DNA of 64,000 bases from Streptomyces sp. NBC_01268 (GTDB lineage: Bacteria > Actinomycetota > Actinomycetes > Streptomycetales > Streptomycetaceae). This document shows, one piece after another, positions 18,451-30,165 of the stretch. Numbering within the stretch: position 1 is the first letter of the stretch; each line of letters opens with the position of its first letter. The stretch covers positions 8,182,001-8,246,000 of the forward strand of contig NZ_CP108454.1 of NCBI RefSeq assembly GCF_036240795.1. The letters run 5' to 3'. The position numbers and the translations under genes are program-made. Under the pieces are notes generated by a model that ran no database searches, was not told the origin of the DNA, and saw nothing but the letters and a program-made list of their open reading frames with translations.

Positions 18451-18846
18451 ATGTCGATGCGCCGGGAAGCGTTCCTGGAGCACGTCCAGGAACGTGGCGA
18501 ATACCGGACCCCGCGGGAAGCCGAACGGGTCGCCCGCGTCGTCCTGGCCCTGCTGGGCGCCCACCTGGTCGGAGCCGTACGAGCGGCACTCGCCGCTTGC
18601 CTCCCCGAGACCTACGCCCTGATCCTTCTCAACCCGCTGCCGGCCGCCGAACCACTCTCCCCGGAACGCTTCGTCCGCGCCACGGCGGCCTGGATCGACG
18701 GCGCCACCGAGAAGACGGCCCTGTGGGACGTCGGCGCAGTCCTGTCCACCGTGGCCGACGCGGCGGGAGACACCCTCGCGCACGAGGTCCTGCTCCAGCT
18801 CCCACCCGGCTACGAGCTCCTCTTCGGCCACCCCGAGCCCGCCTGA
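18451..18846 (+). CDS. DUF2267 domain protein
   Basis: 131 residues with a GGAGGTGA ribosome site. The all-helical pattern (FLEHVQERGEYRTPREAERVAR, VVLALLGAHLVGAVRAALAA, CLPETYALILL, then VLLQLPPGYELLFG at the C-terminus) matches DUF2267. Members are small cytoplasmic proteins of unknown function, common in stress loci of actinobacteria. It lies 105 bases downstream of hsp18 and 45 bases before a paralogue. Shared heat-shock control is plausible but not shown. Confidence 0.82.
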   Translation: MSMRREAFLEHVQERGEYRTPREAERVARVVLALLGAHLVGAVRAALAACLPETYALILLNPLPAAEPLSPERFVRATAAWIDGATEKTALWDVGAVLSTVADAAGDTLAHEVLLQLPPGYELLFGHPEPA

Positions 18847-18891
18847 GCACCGCCTCACCGGACCATCACCGAGAAAGGAACCCGCACCACC

Positions 18892-19335
18892 ATGTACGAC
18901 CAGCCTCGACCGAACCCGGCTCAGCCCGCCATGACGTTCGAGCAGATGCTGGAGCGCGTGCGCTACGAAGGCGCCTACCCCACCCGGGAACGAGCCGAGG
19001 AAGCCGTCCGCACCGTCCTTGCGGCTCTCGGACGCCAGCTAGTGGGGGAGGAACGCGTCGACCTCGCGCAGAGCCTGCCCGTCGAGGCCGCCCTCGCTCT
19101 GACCGCCCAGACCCCCGACATCGAACAGCTCGGCGGCTGGCAGTTCGTCAAGGACATCGCCACCCGCAGCGGCACCAGCCCGGCCATCGCCCGCTGGGAC
19201 ACCGGAGCCGTACTGGCCGTCGTCACCCGGCTTACCGGCCCCGACCTCCTTACCCGCATCCTCAACCAGCTGCCCGACGGCTATGCGCTCCTCTTCGGCC
19301 AGGCAGAACTGCGCCGGCCCCACCTCGCCGCCTGA
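18892..19335 (+). CDS. DUF2267 domain protein (paralogue)
   Basis: 147 residues, a paralogue of the gene just upstream: both share the pattern R-x-x-G-E/A-Y-x-T-R/P-E-R/A-E, a central LxxLGxxLVG helix and the ending LPxGYxLLFG. This copy has an N-terminal extension (MYDQPRPNPAQPAM) and a longer loop before the C-terminal helices (GWQFVKDIATRSGTSPAIAR). A GAAAGGA ribosome site lies just before it. It is probably the last gene of the hsp18 transcript. Confidence 0.82.
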   Translation: MYDQPRPNPAQPAMTFEQMLERVRYEGAYPTRERAEEAVRTVLAALGRQLVGEERVDLAQSLPVEAALALTAQTPDIEQLGGWQFVKDIATRSGTSPAIARWDTGAVLAVVTRLTGPDLLTRILNQLPDGYALLFGQAELRRPHLAA

Positions 19336-19643
19336 TCCCTCCCCGAGCCGGGAAGTACAGTCCTGCCCCACGTCCACGGGCCCGCCCGCAGCGTTCGGGC
19401 AGGTCACGCCAAGGAATTCCCGGCCGCTTCTTCCGGTACAGCCCACCGTTGACGACGGTCCGGGTCGGTCGGCTCACCGCCCACCCGCCGCCCCGGTCTC
19501 CGGCAGCAGCGGAGCTGTCCGTTCCCCCTGGGCATTCGTCGGTTCACGCCGGCGCACCCTGGCCGACCCGTGCCCTGAACCGCAGCAGAAGACACTGCCC
19601 AGGCCACGGCCCTGATCGGCTCACGCGACCCATCGGACACGAC
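19336..19643. other. Convergent intergenic region
   Basis: Space between two converging genes (DUF2267 and the prenyltransferase-like gene). No coding frame and no strong hairpin were recognised. Confidence 0.4.
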
Positions 19644-20534
19644 CTAGCCCCGAACCCGCCTTGCCAGCTGTCCGAGCAGCAAAAGCACGGCGGCCGGTGC
19701 CGAAGGGCCCGAGGTGCGGGTCGCCAGGGAGGCGCCTGCGCGGCGTACGGCGTCGAGGCGGAGGCGTTGGACGCCGACCAGAGCGCGGACGAAGGGGCGG
19801 TACGGCGGGGCCACCAGGGTCGGGAGCGGGGTGGCGGCCGTGAGGTCGGCGGCGGCACGGTCGGCCTGCTCCTCGACGAGCCGGCCGAGTGCCGGGCCGG
19901 GCAGGGTGAGGTCCGCGCCGTGGCGGGCCACGGCGTCGACGGGGACGCCGTGGCGGCCCGCGGGCACGTCCTCCGACAGGTCCTCCAGGAAGTCGATGCG
20001 CTGCATGGCGCGGATGAGCAGGTGGCAGCGTTCGATGAACGACGTCTGGGTGGAGGCGTCCTCGGGCGCGAGGAGGCCGGCCGTGAGCATCAGCGCGGGC
20101 AGTGAGTACTCCCGCACGTACTGGCCCAGTTCCTCGTCGTCGGCGATGGTCCGCCACGTGACCTCGCGCTCGCAGCCCCGCAGGAACCCGTCGACGTGGG
20201 CGCGCACGTCCGGGTGGCACTCGGACGTGCGCGCCAGGCAACGCAGGACGGGCAGGGCGGAGTCGCCTTCCGCGAGGGCCTTGCGTACGAGGCCGTTCCA
20301 CTCGGCGAGCGCGGCCGCGCGTTCGTCCGGCGTGCCGCGGTCGATCCGGTCGTCGGTGTCGTGCATGAACGCGACGGCCGCCACGACGTGCGGCAGCAAC
20401 GCGGTGGGAAGCAGGAGCCGTGCCGCCGCGTACTCGGCCGCCGCGAACCGCCGTACCGCCCGCCGCTGCTCGGTGTAGTCCCGCCGCAGCCGCGGTTCCC
20501 GCACCCCGGCCCGGTCGAGGGCCCGCTTCCACAT
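19644..20534 (-). CDS. Squalene/phytoene synthase-family protein
   Basis: 296 residues from ATG 20534. All-helical trans-isoprenyl synthase fold with the first Asp-rich motif in FMHDTDDRIDRG (about residues 56-67) and the second in RIDFLEDLSEDVPAGR (about 180-195). An aromatic/basic segment YVREYSLPALML lies between. Enzymes of this family join two prenyl diphosphates head to head. No hopanoid or carotenoid genes are adjacent, so the product cannot be told; it could be an orphan or act with genes elsewhere. It stands alone, convergent with the heat-shock cluster. Confidence 0.85.
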   Translation of the reverse strand: MWKRALDRAGVREPRLRRDYTEQRRAVRRFAAAEYAAARLLLPTALLPHVVAAVAFMHDTDDRIDRGTPDERAAALAEWNGLVRKALAEGDSALPVLRCLARTSECHPDVRAHVDGFLRGCEREVTWRTIADDEELGQYVREYSLPALMLTAGLLAPEDASTQTSFIERCHLLIRAMQRIDFLEDLSEDVPAGRHGVPVDAVARHGADLTLPGPALGRLVEEQADRAAADLTAATPLPTLVAPPYRPFVRALVGVQRLRLDAVRRAGASLATRTSGPSAPAAVLLLLGQLARRVRG

Positions 20535-20907
20535 GCCGGTCTCCCGTCGTCGGCTGTGAGCCTACGGCTCTCGGAGCGGAAACCCCCAGGTGCCCCGACC
20601 ATTCGCCTTGTCCGATCGGCAGGCCAAGCGCCGGCGGGGGGCCAGGACGGATCCGCGTCACGGACCACGCGGCAGCCAACGGCGTGAAGTGTGCGGGGAC
20701 GAAGGGAGCAGGGGCGTGGCCGCATCGAGCGGCCCTGCCGGGCGCGCTCGATGCTGGAGCCCGCCGGCACCGATAGGGGTGGCCCGGTCTTCGCCCAGCG
20801 GGTTTCGCAAGCTGTTCAACCGCCGTCCACCGTTCAGCCGTGGACATGACAGGGGTATCAGTAAATGTCTTCCTTATAAGAGCAAATTCCTCACACAAGG
20901 AAGAACT
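20535..20907. other. Divergent promoter region of prenyl synthase-like and phytase genes
   Basis: About 370 bases without a credible gene. The part nearest the phytase is less GC-rich and holds the Pho-box-like repeat (20814-20835) and an AAGGAAGAA ribosome site ending shortly before 20908. Confidence 0.45.
20814..20835 (+). promoter_or_regulatory. Pho-box-like direct repeat upstream of phytase
   Basis: Two adjacent 11-base direct repeats, GTTCAACCGCC and GTCCACCGTTC, fit the Streptomyces PhoP box (11-nt units starting GTTCACC-like). It lies about 85 bases upstream of the phytase start. Phosphate-starvation induction is the expected effect. Confidence 0.55.
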
Positions 20908-22206
20908 ATGACGATACGTCTGGCAGCTCGTGCCTCCGCTCGTGCCTCCGCGCTCGTTCTCTGCATGACGCTGGCAAACTCGTTCGCCCTCCCGGCGCAG
21001 GCCTCCGGGATCGACAGCGTTCGGCCGAAGGCCGAGACCGCGCCGTTGTTCGACGACGAGGCCGGCGGCAACGCCAACGCCGACGACCCGGCGATCTGGC
21101 GCAACGCCGCCGCCCCGGGCCGTAGCCTGGTGATCGCGACCGCCAAGCAGGGTGGCCTGCGGGTCTACGACCTGGACGCGCGCCAGGTGCAGTCGATCCC
21201 CGCCCCGGTCGGGCCCGGCGCCGACGACAAGCCCGGTCGCTTCAACAACGTCGACCTGGTGCAGGGGCTGCGCCTGAGGGGCGTGCGCGCGGACGTCGCG
21301 GTGGTCAGCGACCGCGGCAACGACCGGCTGCGGATCTACCGCATCGACCGCGACAAGCCCGGTGGCCCGCTCACGGACGTCACCGACCCGGGAGTGCGGC
21401 CCGTGTTCTCCGCCGACCAGGCCGAGATCAACGAGCAGCAGACCGCGTACGGCCTGGCCACCTGGACCGACCGCGCCACCGGCCGCTCCTATGCCCTGGT
21501 CAGCCAGCGCAACCGCACCCGGATCGCCCTGCTGGAGCTGATCTCCACCCCGGCCGGCACGGTCGACTACCGACAGGTCCGCACGCTCGACCTGCCTTCC
21601 TCCTTCCGCCTGCCCAACGGCACCACCTGGACGCCCTGCGCCGAGCCGGGTGAGCTGCCGCAGGTCGAGGGCATGGTCGTCGACCCGGCGGACGGCACGC
21701 TGTACGCGGGGCAGGAGGACGTCGGCATCTGGCGCGTCGACGCAGGCCTCACCGGCACGCCGCTCCTGGTCGACGAGGTCCGCGAGTACGGCGTACCGGG
21801 CACGTACGACGAGGAGACCGAGGAGTGCACGCCCGGCGTCGACCCCGGCTTCGGCGGCACGCACCTCAGCGCCGACGTCGAGGGTCTGACGCTCGTGTCC
21901 GAGCCGGACGGCGACGGCTACCTCCTCGCCTCCAGCCAGGGCGACGACACCTTCGTCGCGTACGACCGCGAGCGTGACGAGGACAACGAGTACGAGGGCG
22001 GTTTCCGCATCGCCGCGGCCTCCGCCACCCTCGACGGCTCCGAGGTCTGCGACGGCGCTGCCGCGCTCAACGCTCCGCTCGGCACGCGCTACCCCCACGG
22101 CCTCCTCGTCGTCCAGGACGGCCAGGAGACCCCCGGCAACGGCGACCGCGAAGCCACCGGCTTCAAGTTCGTCGACCTCGGCGAAGTCGTCGACACCATC
22201 GACTGA
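20908..22206 (+). CDS. Secreted beta-propeller phytase
   Basis: 432 residues from ATG 20908 (AAGGAAG ribosome site). A Sec signal peptide (about 1-32) ends near LPAQASG. The mature protein shows beta-propeller phytase features: GNANADDPAIW, acidic calcium-binding segments, FNNVDLVQGLRL, VSDRGNDRLRIYRID, GDGYLLASSQGDDTFVAYDR and the C-terminal NGDREATGFKFVDLGEVVD. It releases phosphate from phytate outside the cell in a calcium-dependent way. A Pho-box-like repeat upstream fits phosphate control, and a hairpin terminator follows directly. Confidence 0.9.
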   Translation: MTIRLAARASARASALVLCMTLANSFALPAQASGIDSVRPKAETAPLFDDEAGGNANADDPAIWRNAAAPGRSLVIATAKQGGLRVYDLDARQVQSIPAPVGPGADDKPGRFNNVDLVQGLRLRGVRADVAVVSDRGNDRLRIYRIDRDKPGGPLTDVTDPGVRPVFSADQAEINEQQTAYGLATWTDRATGRSYALVSQRNRTRIALLELISTPAGTVDYRQVRTLDLPSSFRLPNGTTWTPCAEPGELPQVEGMVVDPADGTLYAGQEDVGIWRVDAGLTGTPLLVDEVREYGVPGTYDEETEECTPGVDPGFGGTHLSADVEGLTLVSEPDGDGYLLASSQGDDTFVAYDRERDEDNEYEGGFRIAAASATLDGSEVCDGAAALNAPLGTRYPHGLLVVQDGQETPGNGDREATGFKFVDLGEVVDTID

Positions 22207-22219
22207 TTCACGAACGCCG

Positions 22220-22249
22220 CAGGCGCACGGTGACGACACCGTGCGCCTG
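22220..22249 (+). terminator. Hairpin terminator after phytase
   Basis: Perfect 13-bp inverted repeat (CAGGCGCACGGTG / CACCGTGCGCCTG) with a 4-base loop, starting 13 bases after the stop codon. Confidence 0.82.
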
Positions 22250-22586
22250 TGATCGGCGCAGGGCCGATTCCGGTGCCGGTGCCTGGCCGGGTGAGGAGGG
22301 CGTGGACCGGACGGCGGGGGACGGAGACTTGGGCATCGTCGGAGGTGGCGGTGTGGGACCGGCCGACGAAGGCGGATCGCCGGTCGGCAACGCCGCTGGA
22401 ACTTCGCAAGGCGACCCGCTGGCCCCGTTCACGACCGGACCGGCGTCCGAGCCTCCGGCCCCTCCATGGGTGTCGCCAACTCCCCAGGTCAACCGGGGGC
22501 GCACTGGACGGTCTGGGACGCCCCGCGCGGAGAGAGTGGCGCCCATGAACACGCCCCGCACCGGCCCACCTCTCCCCACCCGCCCC

Positions 22587-23390
<804 letters not shown>

Positions 23391-23391
23391 G

Positions 23392-25796
<2,405 letters not shown>

Positions 25797-25800
<4 letters not shown>

Positions 25801-27290
25801 GCGGGCACCGCCTCGGTGGTTCGCGCGTACAGCTTGAGGAGGCTCTGGCCGAGCATCGCGGAGCGGTAGGCGGCACTGGCCCGGTGGTCGTCCATCGGTG
25901 TGCCCTCTTCCCGCAGCACCGGTGCGACGGCCTCGACGGTCTCCGCGGTCCAGCGCCGGCCCTCTAGGGCCGCCTCGGTGGCCAGGGCACGGATCGGGGT
26001 GGCGGCGACGCCGCCCAGCCCGATCCGTGCCTTGCGTACGACCCCGTCCGCGATGTCGAGCGCGAAGGCGGCCGCCACGCTGGAGATGTCGTCGAATCGA
26101 CGTTTGGCGATCTTGTGGAAGGCGGTGACCGGTGCCAGCGGCAGCGGTACGCGGACGGCACGGATGAGCTCGTCGGGGCGGCGCACGCTCTGCCGGTAGC
26201 CGGTGAAGTACTCGGCGAGGGGCACCTCGCGCTCCGCGTCGGCGTCGGCGAGCACCAGGGAGGCGTCGAGCGCGAGCAGTACCGGCGCGCTGTCACCGAT
26301 GGGGGAGCCGGTGCCGAGGTTGCCGCCGAAGGTGGCCCCGTTGCGGATGAGGCGAGAGGCGAACTGCGGGAACAGCTCGGCGAGCAGCGGCACCCGGCCG
26401 TCCAGACGCCGCTCGATCTCGGTGAGGGTCAGCGCCGCCCCGATCTCCAGGACGTCGGAGCCGACGCGCAGCTCGCGCAGCTCGGGAAGGCGGTCGACGG
26501 CGACCACGCAACCGGCGCGCCGGGAGCGGATGTTCACCTCCACACCCCAGTCCGTCGATCCGGCGACCACCACCGCGTCGGGCCGCTCGCGCAGCAACCG
26601 CAGCGTCTCGGTGAGGCTCTCCTTGCGGACGAACAAGCCGTCGCCTTGGGCGTAGGAGGTGGCCACCGGCGCGGGCGGTGCCTGCTCGCGGCGCAGTGCG
26701 AGGGGATCCCCGTCCGTGGGCGCGCCGACGGCGAACGCGGCGTCGCGGATCGGCCGGTAGCCCGTGCAGCGGCACAGGTTGCCGCTCAGCGCGTGCAGGT
26801 CGAAACCGTTCGGGCCGTGCTCGGCGTCATACGCGCTCTCGGTGCCGGTGCCGGTGCCGGAGTCGGAGTCGGCGTCGGAGTCGGCGCGGCGGTCGGGCCG
26901 GTAGTACTCGGCGGCCATGCTGCAGACGAACCCCGGGGTGCAGTAGCCGCACTGGGATCCGCCGCGGACCGCCATCTCCTCCTGCACGGGGTGCAGGGTG
27001 GGCGGGGTGCCGGGGGCCCCGGGAGTGGCGAGGCCTTCGGAGGTGACGACCTCCTGGCCGTCGAGGGCCGCGACCGGAACCAGGCAGGCGTTGACCGCCA
27101 CCCAGTCGGTGGGCTTGTTCACGCCGGGTCGGGCCACCAGCACCGAACAGGCACCGCATTCGCCCTCGGCACAGCCCTCCTTGGTGCCGGTCAGGCCGCG
27201 CTCTCGCAGGAAGTCCAGCACCGTGGTGTGAGGCGGGGCCGGTGCGAGGGGCGCCTCTTCGCCGTTGACAGTGATGTGCGCCGCTACCAT
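25797..27290 (-). CDS. xdhA: Xanthine dehydrogenase, FeS/FAD subunit
   Basis: 497 residues from ATG 27290. The N-terminal plant-type [2Fe-2S] cluster has CAEGECGAC; the second [2Fe-2S] cluster has CGYC and CRC in GNLCRCTGYRPI. An FAD-binding domain (about 205-380) contains VVAGSTDWGVEVN and FGGNLGTGSPIGDS, and a CO-dehydrogenase flavoprotein C-terminal domain follows. Between the Cys pairs of the second cluster sits an unusual acidic Ser/Asp/Gly/Thr tract (ADSDADSDSGTGTGTES) encoded by short DNA repeats. It overlaps the next gene by 4 bases (ATGA). It passes electrons from the Mo site to NAD+. Confidence 0.93.
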
Positions 27291-27484
27291 GCCGGGCCCC
27301 CGATGAGGAGCGCGACGCGTCGATGGATCATGTTCGCCAATGTCGGGCAGCTTTCTGTGCTCGGACGCGCCACGGGTCGGAAACGGGCGCGGAAGGGCAC
27401 GCGGCCAGGGCGTGCCGGGAGAAGGAAAGGGGTGAAGGCGACAACCCGAGGCGGCCCCGGGCAAAGGCGCGGTGAACGGCGCCG

Positions 27485-27562
27485 TCAGCAGCCGTGGGCG
27501 ATACGCCCGTGGACCCAGGCCGTGGTGTGGGCGAGGCGATTGAGGTCGGAGCAGGTGTTCAT
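27485..27562 (-). CDS. 25-residue small ORF upstream of xanthine dehydrogenase operon
   Basis: ATG 27562 follows a strong GAGGAGG ribosome site. The 25-residue product has two Cys, at residues 4 and 25 (MNTCSDLNRLAHTT at its start, HGRIAHGC at its end). It lies about 195 bases upstream of xdhA on the same strand. It may be a leader peptide or a small independent protein. Support is only the ribosome site and GC-rich codon use. Confidence 0.4.
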   Translation of the reverse strand: MNTCSDLNRLAHTTAWVHGRIAHGC

Positions 27563-28213
27563 CCGTCGGTCGCCTCCTCGCGGTCGCCATGGGTCGATGA
27601 TGACCGCAAGTTAACGGCCGGCGATCACAGCGTCAAGAGCGATCCGGACCGTCCGCCGTGCCGTACACGGCTCTCAGGGAGGGCGTCGCCGCCCGGATGG
27701 ATGAAGCGACGTGGAGGCGGGAGCGGGCGCGTCGCCCGGTCGAGCACCAGCTCCACGCGACCTTCGGTACGGCCCTGAGGCCAGGGGCGCAGGGTCCACG
27801 GCGCGGTCACCTAGGACCTGTCCGGTCGATCATGTGGCGACGCCGTGCCGTCCACTGGCTGGCCGATCAAGTGAGTGGCCGCTTCACAGGCAGGGTAGAG
27901 TCGGCGCCTCTGTAACCCTCACCAAACGGTCTATCCGCCTCTGCCGCATGATCGGCCGGACAAGTCCTAGGTGAGCTCCAGGGATTACGGATCCCCTGGG
28001 GCGCGGAATTCCACCCTCGCTCGGCCATTCGTGTAGAGCTGGACACCTGCGATCTGACCTGCCGTGGGGCCGGATCAGACAGTGGCGCTACCTGCTCTGC
28101 ACCCGGACAGGCGTCAACCGTCGTGGAAGTCGAAGCCCCGCCCGCCGAGCCTCTCGACACGAGCCGTCCAGCCGGGGCCGTTTGTCCCGGCGGTCACGGG
28201 TAAGGCGGGGTCC
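27563..28213. other. Intergenic region holding a MITE-like element
   Basis: About 650 bases. The only structure I can support is the 167-base inverted-repeat element at 27808-27974. No frame here looks like a complete gene. Confidence 0.5.
27808..27974. mobile_element. MITE-like element with 30-bp terminal inverted repeats
   Basis: The ends read TCACCTAGGACCTGTCCGG... and, inverted, TCACCTAGGACTTGTCCGG.... About 31 bases at each end match with only three mismatches (27808-27838 and 27944-27974). The interior, about 105 bases, has no coding capacity for a transposase. CTAG occurs at both tips and may be part of the target duplication. The same terminal sequence (CTAGGAC-TGTCCGG-CGATCA) occurs at 50452 beside a transposase remnant, so this element was probably mobilised by that IS type. 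Confidence 0.75.
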
Positions 28214-28486
28214 ATGAGAGGCATCGACTCCGTCATAAGAACCGTGGCCCACGTGTTCGCGGGCATCCTTGTCGCCTGGATACTCCTGGACCTGCTCGAC
28301 GCCAACAGGGGCAACACCGTCGTGGGGTGGTTCCATTCAGCCGCCGACTGGCTCGCCGGCTGGTCGATCGGGCTCTTCGACGTCGCCGGACACACCCTCC
28401 AGGTGCTGCTTGACTACGGCATCCCCGCGGTCGTCTATGTCGCCGTCGCGAACCTCATCGCCAGCAAAGCGTTCGCCCGGGCCTAG
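28214..28486 (+). CDS. Small membrane protein
   Basis: 90 residues from ATG 28214 (GGCGGGG upstream). Two hydrophobic segments are seen: one near the N-terminus (VFAGILVAWILLDLLDA) and one near the C-terminus (YGIPAVVYVAVANLIAS), with an amphipathic stretch between (AADWLAGWSIGLFDVAGHTL). This is a familiar small Streptomyces membrane protein of unknown role. It stands alone downstream of the MITE-like element. Confidence 0.7.
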   Translation: MRGIDSVIRTVAHVFAGILVAWILLDLLDANRGNTVVGWFHSAADWLAGWSIGLFDVAGHTLQVLLDYGIPAVVYVAVANLIASKAFARA

Positions 28487-28730
28487 AAACGCCTGGAGAC
28501 CTAGAAACACCGCCGAACCGGCCCCCTCCGCCGTACGCCTGGCGTGATCGCCGATGGACAAGGGCGCGCGGGAAGCCGATGGACAAGGGCGTGGGAATCC
28601 GCGCTCTGCACCCTTACCCGCCGCCGACGCCGACGCGCGCGACGGCGGGATCGGCCCGTCAGGCTCGTGGAGTACCGGCCGCTGCCCCGTCCGCCCGCCG
28701 TCGGGGCCTGAAGCCCCTGGACGGGACTCG

Positions 28731-29951
28731 TCAGGAAGAGGCGGGCTGCTGCGGGGAGCGGAGGACGAGCAAGGTGATCTCGCTCGGGGCGAAGACGCGG
28801 AACGGCGGGCCCCAGAACCCGGTGCCGCGGCTGGTGTAGAGGAGAGTGCGAGCGCCGTGGTGGCTGAGGCCGGCGACGGTGGGCTGGTCGATGCGGACCA
28901 GGTAGTGGAAGGGCCAGATCTGGCCGCCGTGGGTGTGGCCGGAGAGCTGGAGGTCGATGCCGTGCTCGGCCGCCCGGTCGACGAACTTGGGCTGGTGGGC
29001 GAGGAGGAGGACGGGCAGGCCGGGGTCGGCGCCCTGGAGGGCCCCGGCGAGGTGGGCACGGTGGCCTTCCAGTCCGGAGGACTCGGCCGTGACGTCGTCG
29101 ACGCCCGCGACCACGAGGGTGTCACCGCCGCGTTCGAGCAGCAGGTGACGATTGCGCAGCGGCTCCCAGCCCAGCTCGTCCATCAGGTCGACCCAGCCCT
29201 GAGCCTCGCTGTAGTACTCGTGGTTCCCGGTGACGTAGACACGGGCGCGCGTCGCCTTCACCGTGCCGAGCGGGGCCGCCTGGGCACGACGGCGTCCGGC
29301 CGTGCCGTCCGCGATGTCGCCGGTGTGGCAGACGAGATCGGCTTCCAGGGTGTTCACCGTCTCGCAGACCCGTTCCGACCACCGGGCGCGGTCGAGCGGA
29401 CCGTAATGGGTGTCGGTGATCAGAGCGACACGTGTGCCGTCCAGCCCGGCCCCCAGGCGCGGGAGCGTCACGTCGAGGCGCCGCACGCGGGGCACGCGTC
29501 GGGCCTCGACGTACCCCCAGGCGAGCAGGACGGCCGTCACACCGAGGACGGCCCAGGTGACGACGCGCGCCCGGTCCTGTCCGTCACCGACACCGACCAC
29601 GGCCAGGGTGAGCCGCAGCAGGACGCCGAGCAGCACGGACCAGGTGAACAGGACCCAGACACCGCCCAGCAGCGTGGCACCGACGATCGCCGCCCGGTCC
29701 TGCTGGCGACGGCCGTGGCCACGCATCATCGCGAGCGGCATCCCGATCAGGCCCAGGACGAACAGCGCGGTGCCGCTCAGTGCCACGGGAACCGGCCAGC
29801 GCTGACCGGTGTGGAGGAGAACCCAGCACGGTACGGCCCACAGCAGGAGGGGGGCGACCAAGGGGATGTAGCGCATCAGGCGCTGCAGGGGGCTCCGAGA
29901 CGCCCCTGGCGCCTCACCCGCGGCGGATTCGGTGTTGCCGGTCTCGGTCAT
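28731..29951 (-). CDS. Membrane-anchored metallophosphoesterase
   Basis: 406 residues from ATG 29951 (AGGGGA ribosome site). Four hydrophobic helices (about 25-150) precede a calcineurin-like phosphoesterase domain with the five expected motifs: DTHYG, GDIAD, GNHEYY, AHQP and SGHTHGGQ. The C-terminus ends near ASEITLLVL-type strands (PSEITLLVLRS). This arrangement matches YkuE/YaeI-like membrane phosphoesterases. The active site faces one side of the membrane, probably the cytoplasm or outer face of the envelope; the substrate (phosphodiester or lipid phosphate) is unknown. It is a single gene. Confidence 0.9.
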   Translation of the reverse strand: MTETGNTESAAGEAPGASRSPLQRLMRYIPLVAPLLLWAVPCWVLLHTGQRWPVPVALSGTALFVLGLIGMPLAMMRGHGRRQQDRAAIVGATLLGGVWVLFTWSVLLGVLLRLTLAVVGVGDGQDRARVVTWAVLGVTAVLLAWGYVEARRVPRVRRLDVTLPRLGAGLDGTRVALITDTHYGPLDRARWSERVCETVNTLEADLVCHTGDIADGTAGRRRAQAAPLGTVKATRARVYVTGNHEYYSEAQGWVDLMDELGWEPLRNRHLLLERGGDTLVVAGVDDVTAESSGLEGHRAHLAGALQGADPGLPVLLLAHQPKFVDRAAEHGIDLQLSGHTHGGQIWPFHYLVRIDQPTVAGLSHHGARTLLYTSRGTGFWGPPFRVFAPSEITLLVLRSPQQPASS

Positions 29952-30165
29952 GCGTCCCCTCCGGAGGCTCTGTCCGGCGGATCCCGAGGAGCGGAGCCGG
30001 GTGTCGGCCGCGGTACAGCCGTCGTCCCGGCCATCCGCCAGTGGCCTCACATGAAACCGCCGTCGCCCTGCTTCCGCTCCGGCCTCCCTTGCCGGAAACT
30101 CTTGCACCGCCCATTGTCCGCCTTCGCGGCCCTGACCCCGTCGACCGGCCCCGCCGCCCTCCTCG

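Noticed and set aside
19621..22239. Very long minus-strand frame across the phytase and prenyl synthase region
   Set aside because: It is antisense to the phytase gene, which has signal peptide, motifs, ribosome site and terminator; GC-rich DNA gives such shadows.
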